Below, one piece after another: positions 23,671-32,713 of a stretch of DNA of 40,754 nt. This stretch comes from JAYZBC01 sp036339375. GTDB lineage: Bacteria > Pseudomonadota > Alphaproteobacteria > MPNO01 > UBA2964. Below the pieces are notes generated by a model that saw only the letters and a program-made list of their open reading frames with translations, did no database searches and was not told the DNA's origin. The stretch covers positions 1-40,754 of the forward strand of contig JAYZBC010000016.1 of NCBI GenBank assembly GCA_036339375.1, given 5' to 3'. The translations under genes were made by a program, and so were the position numbers. Each line of letters begins with the position of its first letter. Position 1 is the stretch's first letter.

Positions 23671-24969
23671 ATGAATACAAAAATTCATCAATTAAAAACA
23701 AATTCCGAATTTAAATTAGATGATCGACGGGACCTAGCCAAAAAGATCTTCGATGACCTAAGGGCTATGAGTGTAGATGGACCAGGTGTAAGTCGGGAAA
23801 GCTATGGTCCGGGGGAAACCGCTGCAATGGCATACTGTGCCGATCTAGCCCAAAAGGAAGGGTTAATTGTTACGTATGATCAAGCAGCAAATCTTGTAAT
23901 CGAATTACCTGGTAAGGATAATGATGCTCCCTGTATTATTTGCGGTTCGCATTTAGATTCTGTACCGCAGGGTGGAAACTTTGATGGTTCAGCAGGCGTA
24001 GTTGGAGGTTTAATATCCTTAATTAAAATGAAGAGAGAAGGCGTTATTCCTCCTCGAAAAATTTGTGTAATGGCCTTGCGAGGAGAAGAAAGTGCTTGGT
24101 TCGGTTTATGTTACTTAGGGTCGAGTGCGTTATTTGGAGAGTTGAATGGGGATGATTTAGAACGACCACACAGAACCACCGGGGTATCTCTTTCAGCATT
24201 TATGAAGGAAACCGGTGCCAATATAAGGCTGATTTCACAGAGTGAAAAACTTTTAAACCCAAAATCAGTAGGCGCTTATATAGAACTCCATATAGAGCAG
24301 GGACCGGTGATGGTTGCACGCAAATTACCAGTGGGTGTGGTAACTGGTTTACGAGGAAACATTAGACATAATCAAGTCATATGTAAGGGGGAAGCAGGGC
24401 ATGCTGGAGCAGTTCCCCGATGGTTACGCCATGACACAGTCCTCGCTACCGCAGATTTGCTTTCGCGCCTTGATACCCATTGGGCGGCCTTGCAGGAACG
24501 AGGCTTGGATTTGGTTTTAACCGTTGGAATTTTGACTACTAATCAAAATGATCATGCGATGTCTCGGATACCGGGCGAATGCCGATTCTGTTTGGAAATA
24601 AGGAGCCAAAGTATTGATACCCTGGAGGCTTTCTACCAGTTAATCCAAAGTGAGGCAAAAAATGTGAGCCGTGAAAGGGGGGTCACTTTCGATTTTGACA
24701 AACGAAGTATGTCGTCTCCGGCTAAAATGGATAATCGTTGGGTGGAACATTTGTTGAAAATTTGTGACAAAAAGGGAATGACTGCAGAAGCTTTACCAAG
24801 CGGCGCCGGACATGATGCGGGTGTTTTTGCTAATATTGGAATTCCTTCAGCGATGATTTTTGTTCGAAATGAAAATGGATCTCACAATCCCCTAGAAGCT
24901 ATGGACCTAAATGATTTTATGGATGCTGTTGATGTTCTTCATGCTGCTCTACTGAACCCTGTATTGTGA
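23671..24969 (+). CDS. M20-family amidohydrolase (N-carbamoyl-amino acid / allantoate hydrolase type)
   Basis: A 432-residue zinc amidase of the allantoate amidohydrolase/beta-ureidopropionase group. Metal-site motifs are GSHLDSVPQGGNFDG, RGEESAWFG, ELHIEQGP and GAGHDAG, with the terminal SHNPLEAMD; a dimerisation domain with the substrate Arg/His segment GHAGAVPRWLRHD lies between. It should cleave the N-carbamoyl or ureido group of a linear substrate and release ammonia and CO2. The ATG at 23671 has GAGGGAG 8 bases upstream; an ATG seven codons earlier is less likely. Its TGA overlaps the GTG of pyrC by four bases, so it is translationally tied to pyrimidine synthesis genes, which is unusual. 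Exact substrate undecided. Confidence 0.9.
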   Translation: MNTKIHQLKTNSEFKLDDRRDLAKKIFDDLRAMSVDGPGVSRESYGPGETAAMAYCADLAQKEGLIVTYDQAANLVIELPGKDNDAPCIICGSHLDSVPQGGNFDGSAGVVGGLISLIKMKREGVIPPRKICVMALRGEESAWFGLCYLGSSALFGELNGDDLERPHRTTGVSLSAFMKETGANIRLISQSEKLLNPKSVGAYIELHIEQGPVMVARKLPVGVVTGLRGNIRHNQVICKGEAGHAGAVPRWLRHDTVLATADLLSRLDTHWAALQERGLDLVLTVGILTTNQNDHAMSRIPGECRFCLEIRSQSIDTLEAFYQLIQSEAKNVSRERGVTFDFDKRSMSSPAKMDNRWVEHLLKICDKKGMTAEALPSGAGHDAGVFANIGIPSAMIFVRNENGSHNPLEAMDLNDFMDAVDVLHAALLNPVL

Positions 24970-26024
24970 GTAATTCACTTTCCAAAATAAGTATTGTTTA
25001 TCCGGACGATTGGCATGTCCACCTCAGAGACGGAGAACTTTTAAGTTCTGTTTTACCTTTCACGACGGCCCAATTTGCTCGGGCAATAGTCATGCCCAAT
25101 TTAACACCCCCAATTACGTCCACTTCTTCAGCGATTTCGTATCGGGAACGTATCTTAAAATTGCTACCCGAAGGAAAAGAATTTATTCCTCTAATGACTT
25201 GCTTTTTAACCGATAATAGTGATCCCAATGATATTGAATTGGGATTTAAAGAAGGGGTTTTTGTTGCTGTAAAGCTATATCCCGCTAACGCAACTACCAA
25301 TTCTGATTACGGTGTTTCCGAATGGAAGAATATTTTTAATGTCCTTTCAAAAATGGAAAAAATTGGGATGCCCCTACTGGTTCATGGGGAGGACGGAGAT
25401 CCATCTATAGACATATTTGACAGAGAGGCAGTATTTATTGAGAAAGTTTTACTTGGCTGGATGATCCCAAATTTTCCTGGACTTAAGATAGTTTTAGAAC
25501 ATACGACAACGGCTAATGGTGTAGATTTTGTAAAAGAATCAGGAGAAAATATTGCAGCAACCATTACACCGCATCATCTTATTATAAATCGAAATGATAT
25601 TTTGGCGGGTGGAATTAGGCCCCATTTATACTGTTTGCCGATAGCAAAGAGAGAGAAGGATAAAATTGCGTTAAGAGAGGCGGCGATATCAGGAGACCCT
25701 TCCTTCTTTTTAGGAACTGACTCGGCACCTCATTTGACCGACGCCAAAGAAAACAATTGCGGGTGTGCCGGCATTTTTAATTCGCCCAATGCCATGGGAG
25801 TTTATGCGAGTGTTTTTGAAGAGTTAAACGCGTTAGACAAACTTGAAGGTTTTGCCTCTCTCCACGGACCATCTTTTTATGGGATGCCTTTTAACAAGAT
25901 GAAACTTTCTCTCTTTAAAAGGCCAAAAAAAATTGTTTCAAATATACCTACACAATCCAGTGCTAGAGGAATTCGTCCATTTTTAGCGGGCGAAACAATT
26001 GGTTGGTCCATCGAAGATGAATGA
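24966..26024 (+). CDS. pyrC: Dihydroorotase
   Basis: A class II dihydroorotase of 352 residues, the length of the E. coli enzyme. Zinc-binding His17 and His19 (DWHVHLRDG), carboxylated Lys103 (VAVKLYPANATTNSD, matching E. coli Lys102), the metal His residues in LLVHGED and LEHTTTANG, and the catalytic Asp in LGTDSAPH are all present. It interconverts N-carbamoyl-L-aspartate and dihydroorotate in UMP synthesis. The start is GTG, overlapping the stop of the M20 hydrolase gene by four bases; the family-typical N-terminus supports it. pyrE follows after 83 bases. pyrB, pyrD and pyrF are not in the window. Confidence 0.96.
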   Translation: MSNSLSKISIVYPDDWHVHLRDGELLSSVLPFTTAQFARAIVMPNLTPPITSTSSAISYRERILKLLPEGKEFIPLMTCFLTDNSDPNDIELGFKEGVFVAVKLYPANATTNSDYGVSEWKNIFNVLSKMEKIGMPLLVHGEDGDPSIDIFDREAVFIEKVLLGWMIPNFPGLKIVLEHTTTANGVDFVKESGENIAATITPHHLIINRNDILAGGIRPHLYCLPIAKREKDKIALREAAISGDPSFFLGTDSAPHLTDAKENNCGCAGIFNSPNAMGVYASVFEELNALDKLEGFASLHGPSFYGMPFNKMKLSLFKRPKKIVSNIPTQSSARGIRPFLAGETIGWSIEDE

Positions 26025-26107
26025 GGCATTTGTTTCCGGCAAAGGAAAGAGATATAACATTTTCCTAGATTTTTGTTGCGTAAATTTAATTAAAGAGGAA
26101 TTTTCTT

Positions 26108-26806
26108 ATGGCAGTCGGTGGAGCTTTTCCAGGAAAAGAGTTGATAGCAGAACTGACTGCAAAAATGTTACTAGAGGTTGAAGCCGTTAGGTTTAATTCC
26201 GAAAAACCGTTTATTTTTACTTCCGGATGGGCAAGCCCGGTTTACATTGATTGCAGACGGCTAATTTCCTATCCGCGGCTACGCCAAACCATTATTGATT
26301 TCGGGGCATCAATTATTCTTCGTGATGCCGGTTTCGAACAATTTGATACTGTAGCAGGTGGGGAGACCGCCGGAATCCCATTTGCAGCATGGATGGCCGA
26401 CCGCCTGATGCTTCCGATGCAGTATGTACGCAAACAACCCAAAGGATTTGGAAGGGACGCCCAAATTGAAGGGCATTTGGAAGAAGGGGAAAGAGTATTA
26501 CTAGTGGAAGATTTGACCACCGATGGTCGAAGTAAGGCAAATTTTTGTAAGGCTTTACGTCAGGCAGGGGCTACAGTTGACCATGTATTTGTTGTTTTTC
26601 ACTATGACATTTTTCCTGAAAGCAAACGAGTTATGGAAGAGATTGGTGTAACCCTCCACGCCCTTGCTACTTGGTGGGATGTGTTGCGGGTTGCACAAGC
26701 CGGCGGACACTTTGAAACAGAAACTATGCAGGAAGTAGAAAAATTTTTAAATGATCCTGCCGCATGGTCAAGCGAGCATGGGGGTATCGGGACACCCCCA
26801 ACCTAA
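26108..26806 (+). CDS. pyrE: Orotate phosphoribosyltransferase
   Basis: A 232-residue type I phosphoribosyltransferase that joins orotate to PRPP giving OMP. The PRPP-binding loop reads LLVEDLTTDGRSK, the alphaproteobacterial form with TTDG in place of TTG, and the flexible-loop lysines are in YVRKQPKGFGRDAQIEG. FTSGWASPVYIDCR is the N-terminal substrate region. GAGGA precedes the ATG. It follows pyrC by 83 bases and is followed after 24 bases by an enolase-superfamily gene. A GC-rich hairpin with no T-run spans its last codons (26780-26799). Annotation is firm. Confidence 0.96.
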   Translation: MAVGGAFPGKELIAELTAKMLLEVEAVRFNSEKPFIFTSGWASPVYIDCRRLISYPRLRQTIIDFGASIILRDAGFEQFDTVAGGETAGIPFAAWMADRLMLPMQYVRKQPKGFGRDAQIEGHLEEGERVLLVEDLTTDGRSKANFCKALRQAGATVDHVFVVFHYDIFPESKRVMEEIGVTLHALATWWDVLRVAQAGGHFETETMQEVEKFLNDPAAWSSEHGGIGTPPT

Positions 26807-26830
26807 TTTTGAGAAAAAGATTGGTGTAAA

Positions 26831-27967
26831 ATGAAAATTGTTCGTGTTGAAGCGGTCCCACTCCATATACCCGTAAATTTTAGTAGTATTGGTGTCGATC
26901 ATGAGAGCTTTGTAAGTGTTGCTCACGTCGAAATCGAAACAGATTCCGGACACATTGGCTATGGAATGACGTCTATTACGCAAGCACGTCCTGTAGCTGA
27001 AACAGTTAATTCTGTTTTAGGCCCTGCAATTTGTGGTCTTGACCCGATTTTGCATGAACGGATTTGGCACGTGATGTATTGGACGGCCACGCCTTGGGCA
27101 CAAACAGGTTATGCCTCTCATGCCATTAGTGCTGTCGATTTGGCTTTGTGGGATATTAAAGGGCAAACCCTAGGGCTTCCAGTTTGGCGTTTAATTGGGG
27201 GGGCAAGAGACACTGTTCCAATGTATGCAACTTGCGGTTTTTCTTTTCTTGATGATGACCAACTTTCTGAGGTTACGGTGCGGGTCGTGGATAAGGGGTT
27301 CAGGGGGCTTAAAATGCAAGTGGGTAGACCTGGGTTAGACAAAAGGAAATCCGGGCCAAGTGTAAAAGAGATCGTTAATCGGGATATTAATAGAATTAGA
27401 AAAGTTCGAGACGCTGTTGGTCCAGATGTCGAGATAGCCGTTGATGCCGGTTGCAGGCTCGATTTAGTTAATGCTCGATATCTTTGCGAGAGAATTGAAG
27501 AGCTTAAAATTTCTTTTTTTGAAGAGCCGATATATCAGAATGACATTCGCTTATTGGCAGAATTAAGGAGGACGACTTGTATTCCGTTAACTGCAGGGCA
27601 GAATGAGGGCCTCGGTTATCGGTTTAGAGACATGTTGTTAGCAAACGCAGTCGACGTTGTTCAGCCGAATGTCATCATTACGGGAGGAATGACGGAATGT
27701 CTTAGAATAGCTGGGCTTGCGGCTGCTTTTAATACACAGATTTCTAACGGCGGTGGAGCTCCTCTTCATAATAGACACCTTCAAGCAGGAGTTGATAATG
27801 GTACTTCTGTTGAGTATCAATTTAATGCTGTTGCTGCTTGTGAAGTTTTGTACGGGCAAACTCCGGAATTTGAAGGAGGATCAGCTATTTTACCAGAAAG
27901 TCCTGGTTTAGGGTTGCAGCCCAATAAAAATGTTTTGAAAACGATGCGTGATACCCAGGAAAATTAA
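26831..27967 (+). CDS. Enolase-superfamily (mandelate racemase/muconate lactonizing type) protein with altered active site
   Basis: A 378-residue member of the MR/MLE branch of the enolase superfamily: an N-terminal capping domain and a barrel beginning near AVDLALWDIKG. Metal ligands Asp205 (IAVDAG) and Glu231 (FFEEP) are present, but the third ligand position reads AGQNEG, i.e. Gln257 instead of Glu. The second-strand Lys-x-Lys reads Lys161-M-Gln163, and the dyad Asp position reads QPN280. A histidine-rich loop APLHNRH occurs where the catalytic His is expected. So racemase/dehydratase chemistry is uncertain and a new specificity or a non-enzymatic role is possible. It lies 24 bases after pyrE and before an M20-like gene on the same strand. 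Confidence 0.87.
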   Translation: MKIVRVEAVPLHIPVNFSSIGVDHESFVSVAHVEIETDSGHIGYGMTSITQARPVAETVNSVLGPAICGLDPILHERIWHVMYWTATPWAQTGYASHAISAVDLALWDIKGQTLGLPVWRLIGGARDTVPMYATCGFSFLDDDQLSEVTVRVVDKGFRGLKMQVGRPGLDKRKSGPSVKEIVNRDINRIRKVRDAVGPDVEIAVDAGCRLDLVNARYLCERIEELKISFFEEPIYQNDIRLLAELRRTTCIPLTAGQNEGLGYRFRDMLLANAVDVVQPNVIITGGMTECLRIAGLAAAFNTQISNGGGAPLHNRHLQAGVDNGTSVEYQFNAVAACEVLYGQTPEFEGGSAILPESPGLGLQPNKNVLKTMRDTQEN

Positions 27968-28014
27968 AAGGGTTAAGGGGATCAAGCCTACTCTTTACGG
28001 CACCGGTGGAAAAA

Positions 28015-29208
28015 ATGCAGTTAAAACCTTTGGTTGAAAAACTTGACTTCCGTTATTTATTAGAAATGCTTGAGGAGCTTGCCAAAGTGCCTGCTGCCGT
28101 TCCCATGGGGACAGAAGTCTTTATGGAACCAGATAATCCCGTTCTTATTCATTACGTACAGAATGAACTCAGGCCCCGTTTGTTAAAAATTGGCGTTGAT
28201 AATTTAATTGATGTACCAAAAAATCAAATTGTGGCTAAGTATGGCAAGGGGACTTCCGAGAATGTTTTTTTGGTACAGGTTTACACGCCTGTACAGCATC
28301 ATAACTTAATGTCCGATCCCTGGTCAGGAAAAATTGAAAATGCCGGGAAGTGGGGTTACGAAGAACCCTGTTTGTTTGGGCAGGGAGTAACACAAAACAA
28401 GTCACACCAGGCGATTATTTTAACAATTTTAAAGGCTTTTATAGATCACAAGTTGACCTTGGATGGGCATCTTTACATTGCAATCAACAATGAAGGCCGT
28501 AGCAGCCATGCATGCACAGAATCCATTCTTGAGGCATTACCAAAAAAACCAAATTTTGCCCTCTTACTAACCGCGACAGGTGAACGAATTTCGATGGGAA
28601 ACCGTGGCCGAGTAGATGTAAATATCACCGTAAAAGGAAAAGCGGTGCATTCCAGCCAGCCAGAAAAAGGACTTAGCGCTATCAATGGTGCATGGGAAGT
28701 GATGAAGCGTATTAAAAAAATGAAACTTCCAGGCATTCACGAACAGCTAGGAAAACGCCATGCAATTCCCTACCAAATTACCTATTCACCCCTTGCCCCG
28801 CATACTTTACCTGAGGAAGCTTTTCTTCGTATTGACCGGCGTTTGTTACCCGGGGATAAGCCAGCAACAGTTACTGATGAATTACGGCAGGCAATTGGGG
28901 ATATGGCTCCTTACGAGGTAACAGTTAAACAGGGTAACTTCATGTGGCCTGCATTGGTGGATCCTGAAGAAATTGGTGTCCAACGACTTATGGATGCTCA
29001 TACGGCTGTCCACAATAAAATGCCCGGTACTTTTTACGGACAGGGTACCTTCGACGCTGGCGGACCTTGCTCCGCAGGGATCCCTGCAGTTATGTATGGC
29101 GTTGGTGGCGGAGGGGGAGTTTTAGAAGCCGACTTCGTACCAATTTCACACGTTGAAAGAGTGGCGCAAACGGTAGCGCAAACAATCCTTTCTTACTTTT
29201 CAGAGTAA
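28015..29208 (+). CDS. M20/ArgE-DapE-like protein with unusual metal site
   Basis: A 397-residue protein with the two-domain M20 deacylase layout: a catalytic domain interrupted by a dimerisation domain (about 195-300, starting GNRGRVDVNITVKG). The metal motifs are odd. The HxD of the family reads Q94-H-H-N, and the bridging Asp of RGxxDMKG reads GQGVTQ127NK. The Glu pair reads N159-E160, while a C-terminal His in ISHVERV is retained. It may use fewer or different metals, or may not be a peptidase at all. The ATG at 28015 has GGTGGA 5 bases upstream; a GTG three codons earlier is possible. It lies 47 bases after the enolase-superfamily gene and 14 before an LLM gene. Confidence 0.8.
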   Translation: MQLKPLVEKLDFRYLLEMLEELAKVPAAVPMGTEVFMEPDNPVLIHYVQNELRPRLLKIGVDNLIDVPKNQIVAKYGKGTSENVFLVQVYTPVQHHNLMSDPWSGKIENAGKWGYEEPCLFGQGVTQNKSHQAIILTILKAFIDHKLTLDGHLYIAINNEGRSSHACTESILEALPKKPNFALLLTATGERISMGNRGRVDVNITVKGKAVHSSQPEKGLSAINGAWEVMKRIKKMKLPGIHEQLGKRHAIPYQITYSPLAPHTLPEEAFLRIDRRLLPGDKPATVTDELRQAIGDMAPYEVTVKQGNFMWPALVDPEEIGVQRLMDAHTAVHNKMPGTFYGQGTFDAGGPCSAGIPAVMYGVGGGGGVLEADFVPISHVERVAQTVAQTILSYFSE

Positions 29209-29222
29209 GGGATTCATAAGTA

Positions 29223-30242
29223 ATGACCACCGGTATAGAAATCGGCATGAAAGCAAAGTTTGGTCTGAGTTTGTCCACGCGTGCTGTGTTGTTTGACTGG
29301 GGAACTCTTGATGATCTAATCGAAATGGCGGAAATAGCTGAAAAATCACGACTTTTTCATGGTATTTGGGTGGGTGATAACCTTTTGTCTAAGCCTCGTG
29401 TAGAGGCCATGGTTACGCTTTCCGCCCTGGCTACCCGAACTGAACGAGTTAAGCTTGGGACTATTTGTCTGGCGAGTTTCCCGTTGCGGGAACCAATTCT
29501 TTTTGCAATCCAATGGGCCAGTCTCGATATTTTATCCAAGGGCCGAACGATCTTGACAGTGTGTAATGGCGGGACGGATAAGTTTGGTCCTCAATACGCT
29601 CACGAACTCCGGACAATGGGAATTACTTCCCGTGAGCGTGTTGGTCGGGTGGTGGAAGGTATCTCGATTTTGCGACGTCTTTGGAGCGAAGAGTTGGTAA
29701 CTCATTCTGGAAAATATTACCAGTTTTCTGATCTCAATCTCCAACCTAAACCCATACAAAAACCTGTTCCTATTCATCTTGCAGTTAATCCCCCGGCGGG
29801 GGAGGTGGATCCGAAAACCCTGGATCGTGTCCTGCGACGAGTTGCAAACCATGCAGACGGATGGCAGACGGACGGGACACCGGTGGATGTATTTCGGGAA
29901 CGGCTTGCTACAATTTGTCGTTATGCTGAAGAACTTGGTCGGGATACCACCCACTTTGACAGCTCTTTGCACATGATGGTCAATATCAATGATGATGAAA
30001 CAAAGGCTTTCGAACAAGCAACCACTTTCTTGACTTCTTACTACGGCGCGGGCCTAATTTCGCGCGAACGCGCCGAAACCTGGATTGCTTGTGGCTCAAC
30101 ACAATCCGTGATTGATAAAATAGCTTCATATATTGAGGCTGGGTGTACGATGCCGGTTTTGCGTTTTGTTGCCCCCAATCCCCGTGAGCAGCTTCATCGC
30201 TGCATAGAAGAGGTGTTACCGGCCTTTTATAATCGTGCTTAA
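29223..30242 (+). CDS. LLM-class flavin-dependent oxidoreductase (third copy)
   Basis: A 339-residue luciferase-like barrel protein of a different subgroup from the other two: landmarks are LIEMAEIAEKS near the start, GIWVGDNLLSKPRVEA, TERVKLGTICLASFPLREP, LDILSKGRTILTVCNGG, then the GKYYQF segment. It resembles single-component F420/FMN-dependent enzymes as much as monooxygenases, so cofactor and reaction are undecided. It contains no signal peptide. It starts 14 bases after the M20-like gene, so the two are probably co-transcribed. Its GC content looks somewhat higher than that of its neighbours by eye. An in-frame ATG nine codons further in is an alternative start. tRNA-Cys follows on the other strand. 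Confidence 0.87.
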   Translation: MTTGIEIGMKAKFGLSLSTRAVLFDWGTLDDLIEMAEIAEKSRLFHGIWVGDNLLSKPRVEAMVTLSALATRTERVKLGTICLASFPLREPILFAIQWASLDILSKGRTILTVCNGGTDKFGPQYAHELRTMGITSRERVGRVVEGISILRRLWSEELVTHSGKYYQFSDLNLQPKPIQKPVPIHLAVNPPAGEVDPKTLDRVLRRVANHADGWQTDGTPVDVFRERLATICRYAEELGRDTTHFDSSLHMMVNINDDETKAFEQATTFLTSYYGAGLISRERAETWIACGSTQSVIDKIASYIEAGCTMPVLRFVAPNPREQLHRCIEEVLPAFYNRA

Positions 30243-30355
30243 ATTTTGAGATTTTATACCGGTTTTAATTTCGTAATTAATAAATTCGGGGAAATAGATT
30301 AGACTACTTTTAGATTTTTCTTTTGTTTCAAATAATAATGAAAAATTTTGGAGGT

Positions 30356-30429
30356 TGGAGGCTCGGGCCGGATTCGAACCGGCGTACAAGGATTTGCAAT
30401 CCTCTGGATAGCCTCTCTCCCACCGAGCC
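30356..30429 (-). tRNA. tRNA-Cys (anticodon GCA)
   Basis: A 74-nt cloverleaf with encoded CCA and discriminator U73, a known identity element for tRNA-Cys. The acceptor stem GGCTCGG pairs with CCGAGCC, the anticodon loop is TTGCAAA (GCA) and the T arm is CCGGTTCGAATCCGG. It separates the LLM gene from the core pcm-tolC-popZ-valS block. No convincing terminator hairpin is seen after it. Confidence 0.97.
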
Positions 30430-30544
30430 GGATTATTGCTATATAAATTACTTGATCCTATTTTAATTTGTGGTCAAGCAGGTTTACTGTAAGTAACTTT
30501 GTAATACTGTGTATGGAATGTGCTCGAATGAATTTATCTTCCTT

Positions 30545-30573
30545 TTGGTAAGCTCATTTTAGGGTTATTTAAT
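30545..30573 (+). promoter_or_regulatory. pcm: Candidate promoter of pcm-tolC
   Basis: TTGGTA, a 17-base spacer and TTTAAT (5 of 6), ending 22 bases before the pcm ATG; the Shine-Dalgarno AAGGA lies between. Prediction by eye. Confidence 0.45.
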
Positions 30574-30595
30574 TTTATGTAAATAAAGGAAATTT

Positions 30596-31252
30596 ATGAG
30601 GGATTATACACAAGCCAGGAAAAACATGGTGGATTGCCAGCTTCGTACAAATAAACTCGTGCAGAACGAAATTATAGATGCATTTCTCAAAATTCCCCGG
30701 GAAAAATTTGTAGATCCTTCTCTTGAAGAGGTAGCTTATAGCGATAAAGAGGTCTTAGCCGGAAGTGGGCGTAAGCTTATCCAGCCAATGCTTCTCGCGC
30801 GCATGATACAATCATTTGAAACAAATGCTAACGATGTGGTGTTAGATGTAGGATGTTCTACTGGATACTCAAGTGCAATAATGGCAGATTTAGTTGCAAC
30901 CGTGGTGGCCCTGGAAAGCGATATAAACCTTGTAAAACGGGCTACTGATAATTTTATAAGTCTTTCAATAGATAATGCGGTAACAATTGAGGGCCCATTA
31001 TTAGGAGGTTATGCCGCGCAAGGACCCTATGACGTTATATGTGTTGAAGGCGCTATTTCGTTTGTTCCGGATACTTTAATTGAGCAGCTTGCAGAAGGGG
31101 GTCGATTAGGAGCTGTGATTGGAAACGGAAAAAATCTTGGCCAGGTAGTAAAAATAATAAAAAAAAAGGGGCATGTGGTTAAACTCAATTTATTCAATGC
31201 TTATGCCTGTAAATTACCCGGTTTTGAGAAAGAAGAGGAATTCAAGTTTTAA
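30596..31252 (+). CDS. pcm: Protein-L-isoaspartate O-methyltransferase
   Basis: A 218-residue SAM-dependent methyltransferase. It opens with the family ARxNMVDxQLR pattern (7-17); motif I VLDVGCSTGYSS begins at residue 82, and GPYDVICVEGAI is the family's GPYD region. It methylates isoaspartyl residues so that damaged proteins can be repaired. In many Alphaproteobacteria this paralog stands directly before tolC and is sometimes diverged from true Pcm, as may be the case here because the substrate-side region around residues 50-65 is not canonical. It starts the pcm - tolC - popZ - valS block; tolC follows after 26 bases. Confidence 0.88.
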   Translation: MRDYTQARKNMVDCQLRTNKLVQNEIIDAFLKIPREKFVDPSLEEVAYSDKEVLAGSGRKLIQPMLLARMIQSFETNANDVVLDVGCSTGYSSAIMADLVATVVALESDINLVKRATDNFISLSIDNAVTIEGPLLGGYAAQGPYDVICVEGAISFVPDTLIEQLAEGGRLGAVIGNGKNLGQVVKIIKKKGHVVKLNLFNAYACKLPGFEKEEEFKF

Positions 31253-31278
31253 GTAAACCGTATAATAGGAATTTTCCA

Positions 31279-32634
31279 ATGAAAAAAACCTTATTCTTAA
31301 AGATTTTTTTTACGGGTTTAGTTTTACCAATTTCCAGTTTGTTTGGGGAAACTCTTACTGACGCATTAGTAAAAACTTATTTAAATAACCCTACTCTTAA
31401 TGCTTCTCGTGCACTTGTGCGTGTTGAAGATGAAGGTTTAGCTGAGGCCTTGAGCAGTTGGCATCCCGAAGTCAAATTCGATTACGATTTAGGACAATCC
31501 AATATAGATAAAAACGATGGTTCGGGGTCTCAGAACAGAAATCCAAGAACAAATAAAATCTTTATTGAACAAAATTTATTTAAGGGATGGAGGACGAAGG
31601 GGGGAGTAATCCAAGCCCGAGAAGATGTTTTGACGCAACGTGCTAAGTTAACAATTGTTGAACAAAGTGTAATTTTGGCTGCTGCAACCGCTTATACAGA
31701 TGTAATCCGGGACAAGGCAGTATTAAAACTTAATCGGAATAATGAACGTGTATTAAAACGGCAATTGGAGGCTACCAAAGATCGGTTTGAAGTTGGTGAA
31801 GTGACACGAACGGACGTGGCTCAAGCGGACGCACGCCTTTCACGTGCTATTGCCGATAAAATTCAAGCTGTTGGAGACCTAAAATCTTCTCGCGCGCGCT
31901 ATAAAAATGTCGTTGGAATTTATCCAAAAAATTTGCAAAAGGCTCTTCCCCTTAGCAAATTGCCTGCAAATGAAACTGAAAGTGTTGCACTTGCTCGCGC
32001 TTTCAATCCTAACGTTTTAGTTGCGAAGCATAATTTAAAGTCGGCGAGAGCCAAAGTGAAAATTGTAGAAGGTGAATTATACCCAACAATCGATTTAGAA
32101 GGGGAACTATCACGTCGTGACCAAGCAACTTCTAAAACCAGTAAAAAGGATCAAATTTCACTCACAGCTCGACTTTCCCTGCCTCTTTATCAAGGTGGAG
32201 GAACACGGGCCCGAATACGCGCGGCAAAGCAAAGCCAAAGCCAAAAAACAATGATTTTAAATGCCGCTATACAAAATGCGATTTCGGATTCGTCGCAATC
32301 ATGGGAACGCTTGTCTACAGCACGCGCGCAACTGCGAGCATTTAATTCGGAGGTGAAAGCGGCAGAAATTGCATTGCAGGGAGTTCGTCAGGAAGCAAGT
32401 GTTGGATCGCGAACGGTATTGGATGTTTTAGATGCTGAACAAGAACTTTTGGATGCAAGGGTTAGATTGTTACGCGCTGAAAGGGATGTTGTTGTAGCAA
32501 CATTTTTGGTTCGTCAATCGGTTGGTTCGTTGACCGCAAAAAAACTTTCACTTTCTGTAAAACTGTATAACGTTGGTAAACGGTACAATACTCTAACTAA
32601 ACATTGGTTTTGGGAGCAGATAAAATTCAAATAA
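31279..32634 (+). CDS. tolC: TolC-family outer membrane efflux protein
   Basis: A 451-residue outer membrane channel protein of type I secretion and multidrug efflux. A signal peptide is visible at residues 1 to about 24 (MKKTLFLKIFF...SSLFG), followed by ETLTDALVKTYLNNPTLNASRA, the typical TolC start. Two internal repeats of long helices each contain the family pattern (FEVGEVTRTDVAQADARL and, in the second half, EASVGSRTVLDVLDAEQELLDA). AGGA precedes the ATG. It lies 26 bases after pcm; the popZ-like gene follows. The inner-membrane and adaptor partners are elsewhere. Confidence 0.95.
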   Translation: MKKTLFLKIFFTGLVLPISSLFGETLTDALVKTYLNNPTLNASRALVRVEDEGLAEALSSWHPEVKFDYDLGQSNIDKNDGSGSQNRNPRTNKIFIEQNLFKGWRTKGGVIQAREDVLTQRAKLTIVEQSVILAAATAYTDVIRDKAVLKLNRNNERVLKRQLEATKDRFEVGEVTRTDVAQADARLSRAIADKIQAVGDLKSSRARYKNVVGIYPKNLQKALPLSKLPANETESVALARAFNPNVLVAKHNLKSARAKVKIVEGELYPTIDLEGELSRRDQATSKTSKKDQISLTARLSLPLYQGGGTRARIRAAKQSQSQKTMILNAAIQNAISDSSQSWERLSTARAQLRAFNSEVKAAEIALQGVRQEASVGSRTVLDVLDAEQELLDARVRLLRAERDVVVATFLVRQSVGSLTAKKLSLSVKLYNVGKRYNTLTKHWFWEQIKFK

Positions 32635-32713
32635 TAAATTGAAAGGTTTCTAAATTGTATTGTTTATTACCATTGGCATTTTTTACTATCGGGTAAACTC
32701 TAGAGAATCTTTT

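Noticed and set aside
26780..26799. GC-rich hairpin (GGGGGT/ACCCCC) at the end of pyrE as terminator
   Set aside because: It is inside the coding region, has no T-run after it, and the next gene starts 24 bases after the stop on the same strand.
29532..30017. 161-codon minus-strand frame opposite the third LLM gene
   Set aside because: Antisense shadow of a clear LLM gene; no domain recognised.
21526..30429. Genomic island bounded by tRNA-Asn and tRNA-Cys
   Set aside because: No integrase, no repeated tRNA 3' end, and core pyrC-pyrE lies within the interval.
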